Shown here: positions 11,563 to 21,300 of the stretch, piece after piece
Layout of the letters: every line of letters begins with the position of its first letter
How positions within the stretch are numbered: position 1 is the first letter of the stretch
Source: Parapristionchus giblindavisi
Lineage: Eukaryota > Nematoda > Chromadorea > Rhabditida > Diplogasteridae
Assembly (NCBI GenBank): GCA_943737045.1
Contig: CALSFV010000048.1
Location: forward strand, 620,001 to 684,000
Direction of reading: 5' to 3'
Length of the DNA stretch: 64,000 nt
The notes under the pieces: model-generated
What the model was told of the DNA's origin: nothing
Seen by the model: the letters and a program-made list of their open reading frames with translations, nothing else
Databases searched by the model: none
Program-made: the position numbers and the translations under genes

Positions 11563-12553
11563 CAGTACCGTGCAAAAGTATATCCACTTTTGCGTTTTTC
11601 GTCATAACTTTTTTCAAACTCAACTAATCGTGTCCAGCTTTTCAGGGATTATTTTCAGGGTGTTTTAACGTGTTTTACACGACCAAATATAACGGGTGAA
11701 CTCTTACGGTGAAATTTATTTCGAATTTATCAAAAGTCACAAAAGTGAGATTTTCGTTTTCTTCGATTTCGTCATAATTTTCTCACGCATTTCGCTACCA
11801 ATGTGTGTTAAATCGTTTAAAACAATGAAAAGGCCTCTTGAGAGCAAGAATCTAGCGATATCCGAGTTAGAATCCATTCGTCGAGGACTTCAGATGGGAC
11901 TGTCCGCAGTCACCCTCTCACAGCAGTTTCGGATGTCTGTTTCGACTATTTACAAGGGCAACACAACTAGAAGCCATGCTCAAACAATGAAGAATACTCA
12001 TGAACGAACTAACAAGACGTCCGCGATATCTAATCGTCTGATTACTTGCACCTCGAAGGAGATCCCGAGGCTCAATGCAAGGGGCATCAATCAGGAACTG
12101 GCGGAATTTCACCAAATTGGGGTACCTAAAGCTTCTAAACTTGGTTGAAAAGATTTTGAGGTGTTCATGTACATTGTGCAAAGTCGTTTTCGTGCGTCGG
12201 GACAATTCGGACGTCGGCATGTCTAGAAACTGCTGATCGCCGAAGAGATTCGCAAAGCAAGAATCGCATGGGCAAAAGGGTACATTCATTCGACCCCCTA
12301 ACAATAGTAGTAGATTGTATTCTCAGACGAAATCAAGTTTCTGATGATCGGTACGGGGTGAATAACACATGTTAGTTGACCGGTTGGCATTAGATTTGAT
12401 TTGAAGAGCTAGTTGGCCACCGTGAAGCATGGACTGTTGATATCGCTGGGTTATTTCTCTGTTGATTTGATTACACCCCTGGTCCATCAGAGAGGGCGAT
12501 CGGGAGTAGGAGAGTCCGGCATTTTTTTTAATTTCCATGATCAGTATTCATGA
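11563..12553 (+). pseudogene. Degenerate Tc1-like transposon (copy 2)
   Basis: Second tandem copy of 4440-5430, with the same frameshifts. Confidence 0.75.
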
Positions 12554-13073
12554 GGACAGGATTGGCTCGCGAGGAGTCGTGCCCCTTACTGGCCTTCTAG
12601 TCCCTCTTTCCTCCTCCTACATTCCCGCCATCCTAAATAAATTCATTTTTTCAGGTTAACAAATTGAGGAGCTCATATTGTCATTGTCAGTCATTATTGT
12701 CATTCTCATTGTCAGCTGTGCTCGCCCCACCACCGTCACCGGTGGGACCTCCAAAAGTTCCTCCCTACACGGGGTCGGGGGCCATCAATTAGGACCGAGG
12801 ACCGCATGAAAACATTTCAAGGTAAATAAGCAAGCAAATGAAGCATCTTTCATTATAAGCAAGCAAATGAAGCATCTTGGTTATTCATTGAAGAATGACT
12901 AGAGCGTACAATGCATTCATGATGTGTCATGTTCTTCAAGATAACACCTTCAACTAGGAAGATGCAATTAGGAGATGTATAGGATGCGAATTCTATTCAA
13001 CATCGCGCTGTCAGACAGGTTTCACTCACAGATTCTAAAGAAAATCATTTTATAGCAGTTTATCTCCTTGTTT

Positions 13074-13176
13074 ATGCATCGTTCCATTAGCCTTACGTGA
13101 CCTCAGCAGTAACGAAGGAGACGCGGCGGAGGAGATTACGGCGTAGGCACCACGTAAGGCAAATGTAACGATGCAT
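13074..13176. mobile_element. Palindromic MITE (ATGCATCGTT family), copy 2
   Basis: Tandem-unit copy of 5951-6053. Confidence 0.75.
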
Positions 13177-13411
13177 TAGAAATACTGGTGACTTGCGGTA
13201 ATCATTTTCGGTAGCTCACTCCTGATTAGATTACGGTAGCTAAGTTCTTCCCAATCATAACTAATTCCTTTTGCAAATTCGGTGAATAGAAATATTTTAT
13301 CTACAATAAAATGATCCTAGACCTACTTAGATGCTCAAAATTGGAATGCGAACATCAAAAGTACCAAGTCAAAATGAAAAACAACTATACATAAAAACGA
13401 ACGTAGAGCGG

Positions 13412-13525
13412 CATAGGTCGAAAAGTATGTTACAAAGTAGCAAGCCTGAACGCATTTTGAGCCAAAATTTCCGAAAAATAGGAAAAACCTGATCGAATTT
13501 TTAAATCCTAATTATTCGACCTATG
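13412..13525. mobile_element. hAT-type MITE, CATAGGTCGAA family, copy 2
   Basis: Tandem-unit copy of 6289-6402. Confidence 0.75.
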
Positions 13526-14251
13526 CATAGAGGATGAAAATACTCTATGCTCGCCCCACCACTGGTACCAGTGGGGCTCCTCCAAAACCTTCTCCCTTCA
13601 CGGTGGCGACTTGATCAAAGTCGAGGACCGCAAGGAAACGTCGTGAGCCATTGCTCCGAAGATCTTATCTCATGAGATAATTTTGATCACCGAAGAAGGA
13701 AAGTGAGGGGGCGCGAGGAGTGCGTGGCCACTAACACTGCCAGAGGGAATCGTCATCCAGATGTCATTAGAGACTGCGGCGTACTTTAGACGGGTTTGGT
13801 TGGAGAGAGAGGGTGAGAATATAGAGAGTTTACGCAATTCTCACAATGAGATTTGCATAGACCTACGGGTTTTGTTGGAGAGAGGATGAGAGGATACCGG
13901 ATCCATGCAAATCTCACATTGAGATTTGCATATACCCGCTATCAAGGTAGTGCGGAAATACAAAAAAAATTTCTTTGTGGAGCAATTTTTTCCGGTATCC
14001 AGTTTTTTTTTTCTTGGAAATAATCTAGTACATCATCTCAACTTGACTGATTAACTATCTGATCTGTTTTCCGATTTTCGGAGAAATAATTTTGGGATTT
14101 TTGTCTCGTTGTGTATTGACTGTGCAGTTCATTTGATATTGAACACGTGATAAACACTTCCTTTTGTCACTCCAACAACAGAAAACTGACGATATTAGAA
14201 ATTTTATGAACTCGGACAGGACATACACTACGAAGCAACACAATTAATCAA

Positions 14252-17200
14252 TCATGGTTTACAATGATCAATGCCGCACACTCCTTCCCAATCGGAGAAT
14301 GACGAGCGAGCTACGTACTCCTGAAGGGATTATCGATTGATTCAGAGAATTTGTTAATTGATTTCGCGAATATATTGATCGAGATTACCTTGAAGGCAGC
14401 GAAAGGAATCCATCCTTTGCCGTCTGCCTTGGATGAGAGTTCGGGAACAAGAAGAGCCTATACGATTGTTGATTGATTGATTTATTATTGATTGATCAAT
14501 TATCGATTGATTGATTGATTGATGATCGATTGATAAATTATCGATTGATTGATTGATTGATTATCGATTGACACATCAATCTAAACTTACGGGATATATG
14601 ACGTGATCATCCACTGGATTAGGGTCATGTTGGAGTAGACGAACTTGGGGACGATTTTTAATGTTTCTTGCTTCAATTACGAAGCCAGCTGAGGTGGTCA
14701 GCTCAGACTATAATATTCATTGATATAATTGATTTATTGATTGATTTATTGATTGATATCGCCGATTTAATTATTTATTTATTTATATCATCGAATGAAT
14801 TATTGATTTATTTATTGATTGATATCATCGATTGATTTATTAATTGATATCATCGATTGATTTATTAATTGATATTATCGATTGATTTATTGATTGATTG
14901 ATCTACCTTCTGGATGCCGATCAGAATCATCGTAGCCAACGTAACCTCAGTGTGCGAGGCGTATCCGATAAGACGAGGCGAAGATTTGCCGCTCATCGCA
15001 GTCTCTATCGACTGCAAGAGAGATTACGGTATATCCAGATTACGGTAGAGAGATTACGGTATATCCAGATTACGGTAGAGAGATTACGGTATATCCAGAT
15101 TACGGTAGGTCACCTTGACGATGTGGTCTCCCCAGAGTCCGCCCATCATGTCACGGCACGGCTTGTACGAGGCACAACGATTCATGTGGTTCTCGGCTGG
15201 AAATCGAGCGGTTACGGTAATCGATTGGCTGATATCGACATACCGAACGTGAGATAGGCAGCCCTGATGGAGGCGGCGGTGTAACCGGCAAGAGTGGGAC
15301 GGGCCAGCCAATCGGGGTACGTGGAATTGTAGAAGTCCTCAAATTAAAATTCTATGAAATCAGTTGTTCTGCGGGAGATCACTTTTAGGTCAGTGATTAT
15401 TCAAGGGCATTCCAAAAAGATCTAATTGGAGATCCTCAAATTACAGTTACATTTTCTTCCAGAAAATTCTATGAAATCTATGAAACACCGGAAATGATTC
15501 CAATACACCTAAACGCCCAAATGTTTGGGAATTTTCTGTTCGTGGATGTCATTTGTAAAATGATCAAACTTTCAATCCTAAAAAAATAGAAAAATGAGTT
15601 CACCATATTGATGATGTTGTCAGCGATGTCGGCAGCGTTGCCGATGGTGGCATCTCGGCCGTCCTTCTGTAATATTGATTGATTTATCGATTTATTGATA
15701 GATTGTCAATCGATATTTTGATCTACCTCCTTCATGTAGTCAAGGAGATCCTTCCTGGTCTTCATAAGCTCCTTAAGGTCGTCAAGAGTGTCCTTCGAGA
15801 TAGGATCCCAGGCTGGAAGAGATTTAAAGGGAGTTTTTTTTCGAGATAGAATCCCAGGCTGGAAGAGATTTAAAGGGAGCGTTACCTCTCTCTTCATTGC
15901 GCACAATATATCTATGTTCTCAAACAACGAGAGAGCATTGAGCGTCGAAGAGACCATTGAGTGAGGTTACGCTCCCTTTAAGCTTGTAAGAGGTGAAAAA
16001 ATTTATTGTGCGTTTAAATTTTGCATTCGGGTTGTGCATTCATATGGTATTCTTATGGTTATTTTAATGGATAGTTGGAGATAGAGAACTTACTGCCTAT
16101 CATATTGTCCTATCTAACTTATTAAATCCCTGAAACATATCTCATCTTTCTTTAACCCACATCTCAATCTAATCTGATTCTCATCTGCTGTCTAGTAAGC
16201 AAAGAAAGCGAGAGGATCTCACACTATTTATATGTTCTCCTTCGAAAGGGACAAAGGAAAAGCTACAGCCCGACATTCAAGGAACGCGAAGTCCTGCGGG
16301 TGATCACTGCTAGACCAGGGATGATTCAAGGCCAATTCAGTCCGGAGGGCCTTCTTCGGACTCACTTTATCGCGCGATCTAGTCACTTCCGATTCCCCTT
16401 TTCGGGCGCGCTGGTTTGGTTTTAATTTTGGAAAACAGATCGATAATTATTCGGGAAAAATCGATAATGGCAGGAATACCTTGATCACTAGTCGTGCATT
16501 TCTTCACTGAATACATTCTGAGCAGAGGATCGTCAATAGTGTAGGGCACGGGACTCCAATGGTCAAGCTTGTTCTGGAATCCACAGTTCGAACATCAAAG
16601 ATCAAAGATCAAAGATCAAAGATTAAAGATCAGTCCTCATACCTTGTTCCAGTCAGCCCAGTCTACTGGATCGAAGATGCCTGCGACAGCAGACTGAAAT
16701 AAAGAGTTGACTATCGAAGTTTGATATTTAAATATTTGAATATTGAATGAAGCTTTGTGAAAAAGTCTTGAAAAGAAAAGAAGAATGACCGAGGGAGTGC
16801 GCAAAACGAGGAGAGTTTTTATTTCTCTCTATTTTTCTATAGTTTCGTCTTTGTGAAACAGCGCATAAATTATATTGCATCCTTATTCTTATATTATATA
16901 CTATTATTATTATTTTATTATTATTTTATTATAAGTTATTCCACCTGTAGGGTCATCTGACATCTATTAGCACTGGATGAGTAGAACTTGGCTTGAGCGG
17001 GAAGATAATTCTTATCGATAAATTTGCCGACAAATGATCTGATTTCCTTTCCAAGTCCGTACGCTTGACGCTTTCCGATCTACAATAAATCAATAAATCA
17101 ATTACACCCCATTTTTGTTATCATTATCATATGAATTTTCATTTTATCACGTTTCAAATTTATTTGATGAATACGTAAAAATATTTTTTTTTTAATTTTT

Positions 17201-17694
17201 TTTAATAGCCAATCCACGATACCGTTATTTTTGCTGCAGTATTCATCAGTTACTGGAAATTACGGTAATTATCAGATTTTTCAGTTACAGTAGCCTAGCT
17301 ACCGTAACCTAAAGTTACAGTAACCTAGCTACCGTAACCTAAAGTTACAATGGCCATTAGAATTCGTAATCTTACACTGGTCAATTCCAATTCGCCTTCC
17401 TTTCCCCACGTGCGCCCGGGCGCATCGACGAATTTCTCCGGATTTCTATTTCCATGTCTCGTTCCGAACAGGACCAAGGTCTGAAAATCAATCAATAATC
17501 ATCATTGATCTACCGTATACCGTTTTACAGTATTCTACAAATCAATCAATAATCATCATTGATCTACCGTATACCACTGTATCCCCTACCGTTTGACGAT
17601 CGAGTTTTACGGTAGTTTTGGCGGGCACGGGCGCATCATGGGCAGCGACCGTAAGAGCAATAAGAGCGAGAACAAGAATGGATGGAAGACCCAT
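14252..17694 (-). CDS. Histidine acid phosphatase, intact, 13 exons
   Basis: Likely a secreted or lysosomal phosphomonoesterase of the histidine acid phosphatase family (branch 2). Exons, 5' to 3' on the minus strand: 17694-17590, 17480-17376, 17079-16945, 16693-16643, 16573-16480, 15812-15727, 15666-15604, 15337-15244, 15196-15114, 15011-14907, 14701-14591, 14457-14389, 14320-14252. They sum to 1,170 bases (389 aa plus stop) with every junction in phase, which strongly supports the model. The ATG directly follows TATTTCAG, suiting trans-splicing. Residues 1-18 (MGLPSILVLALIALTVAA) look like a signal peptide. Residues 43-49 are RHGNRNP, the phosphohistidine-forming motif. The C-terminal proton-donor region reads GYASHTEVTLA (His292-Thr-Glu), where the family normally has His-Asp. 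Length is normal for the family. Introns hold TTTGATC repeats, a TA-flanked MITE and three minisatellite copies. Nearest relatives would be nematode PHO/ACP proteins; no specific orthologue is assigned. Confidence 0.92.
15018..15110. repeat. 30-bp minisatellite, 3 copies (short allele)
   Basis: Same 30-bp unit as 2443-2990 but only three copies, inside the intron 15012-15113 of the intact gene. It shows the likely unexpanded state. Confidence 0.93.
15805..15871. repeat. Local duplication of a splice acceptor and exon start
   Basis: GATAGGATCCCAGGCTGG and GATAGAATCCCAGGCTGG each precede AAGAGATTTAAAGGGAG. The block spans the acceptor of the 15812-15727 exon plus the terminus of the neighbouring MITE. 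The outer acceptor leads into a stop within a few codons, so the inner acceptor must be the functional one. Confidence 0.8.
15872..15979. mobile_element. TA-flanked MITE (AAAGGGAGCG family)
   Basis: Inverted ends AAAGGGAGCGTTACCTC and GAGGTTACGCTCCCTTT, flanked by TA on both sides. Relatives are at 18029-18145 and 22313-22430. TA flanks suggest mobilisation by a Tc1/mariner transposase. Confidence 0.8.
16250..16360. repeat. Short dispersed repeat (GAAGTCCTGCGGGTGATCAC)
   Basis: Contains CGAAGTCCTGCGGGTGATCA followed by CTGCTAGACCAGGGATGATT. Similar stretches occur at 3262-3305 (and its copies 10385 and 15367), 18545-18605 and 25684-25750. Each carries an imperfect ATCACT/AGTGAT hairpin. It may be a SINE fragment; no clear A and B boxes could be established. 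Confidence 0.5.
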
Positions 17695-18028
17695 CTGAAA
17701 TATTGATTGATTGGATTATTGATTGATTTATTGATTGATTATTGAGGATATTGAAAATGCCAATAAAAATTGATCGAGGACATGCATCCAAACGAAAAAA
17801 AAAGAACAATATGGTACCGTACTCTACCTACAATGCCTTACTCTACTTATACAGGAATAAAGTGGTCTCAGTTTATTCGAGCAAAGATTATTTGAGAGCG
17901 GAGTTGGTCCGATGAGATAGGGAATCGTCTCGCTTTATATTCAGTGCACTGCCTAATTTCATTGGCTTTTTCTACAACTCTCGTTTAGACTGTTCACGGT
18001 TGATCAGTTTCATGGTCGTTTCAAGTTG

Positions 18029-18145
18029 AAAGGGTGCGTAACCTCACTCAATGGTCTCTTCAACGGTCTACGCTCTCTCATTGTTAGAGAACAGAAAAAT
18101 AGTGTGCGCAATGAAGAGACCATTGAGTGAGGTGCCGCTCGCTTT
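18029..18145. mobile_element. MITE (AAAGGGAGCG family)
   Basis: Inverted-repeat element with AATGGTCTCTTCAACGGTCT and GAAGAGACCATTGAGTGAGG arms; same family as 15872 and 22313. The ends are somewhat degenerate. Confidence 0.75.
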
Positions 18146-18354
18146 GAATAGAAGAACACGAACAACGTGCTATTGAGCCTATTCGCCTTGTTTGGTTCAA
18201 TCGTTTCATTTGAATCTATTTGCATCGAGTAAAGATCAAAAGAGGAAACGTGTGTACCTTAATTGTTTTCTATTCCGATTCGCTTCGGCCTTCGTCACAC
18301 TTCATCGTTTTGTTTTATTCAATTCACTGCCCTGATACTGCCCTGGTGTATATT

Positions 18355-18445
18355 GGAGGTTCTGAAAGATTAAAGATCAAAGATCAAAGATCAAATATTT
18401 AAGATTTAAGATTTAAGATTTAAGATAAAAGATAAAAGATTAAAG
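18355..18445. repeat. AAAGATC / TTTAAGA simple repeat
   Basis: Runs of AAAGATCAAAGATC pass into TTTAAGATTTAAGAT repeats in the intergenic gap upstream of the phosphatase gene. The heptamer also marks introns of host genes (see findings). Confidence 0.85.
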
Positions 18446-18589
18446 ACACGCGTGGAAAACATCTACACTATCGATAATTTGTTCTATTAGGGTGTGTCAT
18501 AAGTTCGGTAAATTTTTTCCTCGAATAAAGTTGAAGGACTGTAAAAATGTAAAGGTATAACCCGTTATTCAAGGCTCACGAAGTCCAGC

Positions 18590-19614
18590 GGGAAGGTCTG
18601 TAATCATTCTCATTTGCATGTGTGTTGTTCAACGAAAAGAATACGAAGAGACACAGACAGAGAGTGTGTAAAATGATGAGAGTTTTCTCTGTCTTTCGTT
18701 TACTTTTCGCTACATTGAACAGAACAGAGTAAACATATACCAATCCTATATCAATTCTTAAAATCTATCACTCTATTGTCTTATGTTGCCACAGTTGCGA
18801 CATAGTATTGTATGTGCACTATAGATTTCACCCTATTTGTATTTGTTTTCCGCCACTGTCACCACATAAATAAATATTATTATTATTATTATTATTCTTG
18901 CAAACAATACAAAAAGCGCCGAGCCCCGAATACTCTGGCATTGTCTTTTCAATCAATCACTGAAACATATTTGCAGTGCTTCAACAGTCCTTAATCCCTA
19001 TCAGAAAAAGGATATTAAAACCCTCGAAAAAGTCCAGAATTACTTTACCAGAAGAGTATTCACACGTTGCTACGGTTATACATGGGAGAATATGTCTGGA
19101 GCAACTGAGCGAAATACTAAACTTAAACTAGAAACGCTAGAAAAACGTAGACTAAATATAGACGATAGAACTTCCCTCAAACTTCTCAGAGGCAAATTCA
19201 AAATTTCAAACAAGAAATCCCATTATTTCAATACCTATACAACCAGAAATGGAATAAATTTCAATAATCCCGGGTCACGGTTCCAATATAGGCACAACAG
19301 TTTCTTCGCTAGGGCGGCACGTTTACTATCACTACCCGAAAATAGGATCGACTTCTCGATCCCAGACTGATCTATCTTTCCATTGTACCGATTTATTTAA
19401 CTCCTGTATCATTATCAGCTACTGTCGTCCCCACTTGAATCAATGTTTGATCTCACGCATAATTCCATAATATTGTGTTACTTTCTCTTCACCTCTCTGT
19501 TTATCGTTAAAGAAAAATAAATTATTGTATAGTACACAAATTCTTTGCGACTCTTGAGACACAGATTTGAGTTTATTGGATTTGGATTTTAGTAACGGGA
19601 ATTTGTGTGACAAT
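18590..19614 (+). mobile_element. LINE 3' fragment with CR1-like RT tail
   Basis: From about 18977 the translation reads LNPYQKKDIKTLEKVQNYFT, then RRVFTRCYGYTWENMSG, and ends SRFQYRHNSFFARAARLL, SIPD and a stop. This is the C-terminal segment of a non-LTR reverse transcriptase. The 3' region ends near AAAGAAAAATAAATTATTG. The flanking parts 18590-18976 and 19536-19614 recur, inverted and joined directly, at 37625-38065 without the RT segment. Confidence 0.75.
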
Positions 19615-19644
19615 ACAGTATCGGCGTAAAGTGATGAGAAGCTT

Positions 19645-20990
19645 TTTCATTTTTTTATAACTTTTGATCCAGGAAAGCAATCAAGCTGATCTTTTGAGGC
19701 AATGTACAGAATTTATCAAGGAATACAACCATGATGTGTTGGTGTAATTAAATTAGTTCATTATTGCGTAGAGATGACGCAATCGAAGTACACTTTTTTG
19801 AAAAATTCCCATTATTTAGTGAAAATTCCTGTTCTTCTGAAACAATGTGAGAGTGGAGACATCTACTAGAGCTGCACAGGAAAAAAATCCGGAATGGATC
19901 CGACTCCGATTTCGAGCCGTAGATTTGTTGCAAATTTGACCCCCAAAATTTAAAACTCAGCTTCTAGATGTGCTAACGTCCCGTTCTAAGCGCCAAAATG
20001 ATGCTAATGGTAAGCAATGTTTATTCCCAGATTATGGTAGTCATAGCTCTCATTCGCCCTCAGGGCATGAAAAACAAATTTTTTTGGAAGGGCTGATTTT
20101 GAGACCTTACCGTCCAGAGGGCAGGTGTTCTAAAATTCTGGTTCCTGTGCAAGCAGCTTTGCAATGTATCATATATTTATTTCCCTTATTTTAGTTAAGT
20201 TCCGATTCCTTTCAGACCCGCAGCAAACGCTCTGCTGAGGTCTACTCGGTTGTAGCGAGTAAAGATCAAAATACAAAGATCAAAGATCAAAGTTTAGCAA
20301 CAGTGTAAAAACTTTTGTGAGCATCTCTAATATGCATTGGTGCATTGCAAATTCGAGATTTCATCAATAGAGGCCCAGGGACCAGAGCAGTGAGAAGGAA
20401 AGCGCGAGAGCGCGCACCGAGTCGACCTCAGCAGAGCGTTTGCTGCGGGTCTGAAAGGAATCGGAACTTAACCAAAATAAGGGAAATAAATATATGATAC
20501 ATTGCAAAGCTCCTTGCACAGGAACCAGAATTTTAGAACACCTGCCCTCTGAACGGTAAGGTCTCAAAATCAGCCCTTCCAAAAAAATATGTTTTTTCAT
20601 GCCCTGAGGGCGAATGAGAGCTATGACTACCATAATCTGGAAATAAACATCGCTTACCACTAGCATCATTTTGGCGCTTAGAACGGGGGGTCAAATTTGC
20701 AACAAAGCTACGGCTCGAAATCGGAGTCGGATCCATTCCGGATTTTTTTCCTGTGAAGCTCTAGTAGATGTCTCCACTCTCACAATGTTTCAGAAGAACA
20801 GGAATTTTCACTAAATAATGGGAATTTTTCAAAAAAGTGTACTTCGATTGCGTCATCTCTACGCAATAATGAACTAATTTAATTACACCAACACATCATG
20901 GTTGTATTCCTTGATAAATTCTGTACATTGCCTCAAAAGATCAGCTTGATTGCTTTCCTGGTTCAAAAGTTATAAAAAGATGAAAAAGTG
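19645..20990. repeat. Long foldback repeat, ~600-bp arms
   Basis: 19645-20251 is the reverse complement of 20418-20990 at high identity, separated by about 165 bases. Shared landmarks include GCCAAAATGATGCTAATGGT and its complement at about 20665. ORFs in it are short and mirror each other. A transcript would form a ~600-bp hairpin. Confidence 0.9.
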
Positions 20991-21300
20991 TCCGATGACT
21001 TTTAGGCTACACTAGGCTAGGCTTTAGGTTTGCGTGTAATTTTAATGTAGAATTTAAAAATATATACAAGTTAGATAATAATACGCCTTATGGTGTTTCA
21101 GCCTTTACGTCATGAAAAACAATGAAAAAAAGTTTTTGATGTCAACAACAATTAATTTATCATAATTCTTTTAATTTAATCTGTACTTGTGATTCACTAC
21201 TTATTCAAATTCTCCATTCACCATTATCCATTTCTTCTCATCGGTCGTTCATTTCATTCATTCGTCCTGCTATCGTAAGATACAGTCGTAATTTGCAATC

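Larger units (their letters stand above)
7124..14246. repeat. 7,123-bp tandem unit, copy 2
   Basis: Near-identical second copy of the unit. Its right end abuts the intact acid phosphatase gene at 14247, whose first ~290 bases (14247-14536) and the segment 14536-15509 are themselves homologous to bases 1-290 and 1925-3400 of the unit. The two tandem copies are thus derived from the 3' half of that gene plus its downstream flank. Confidence 0.97.
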
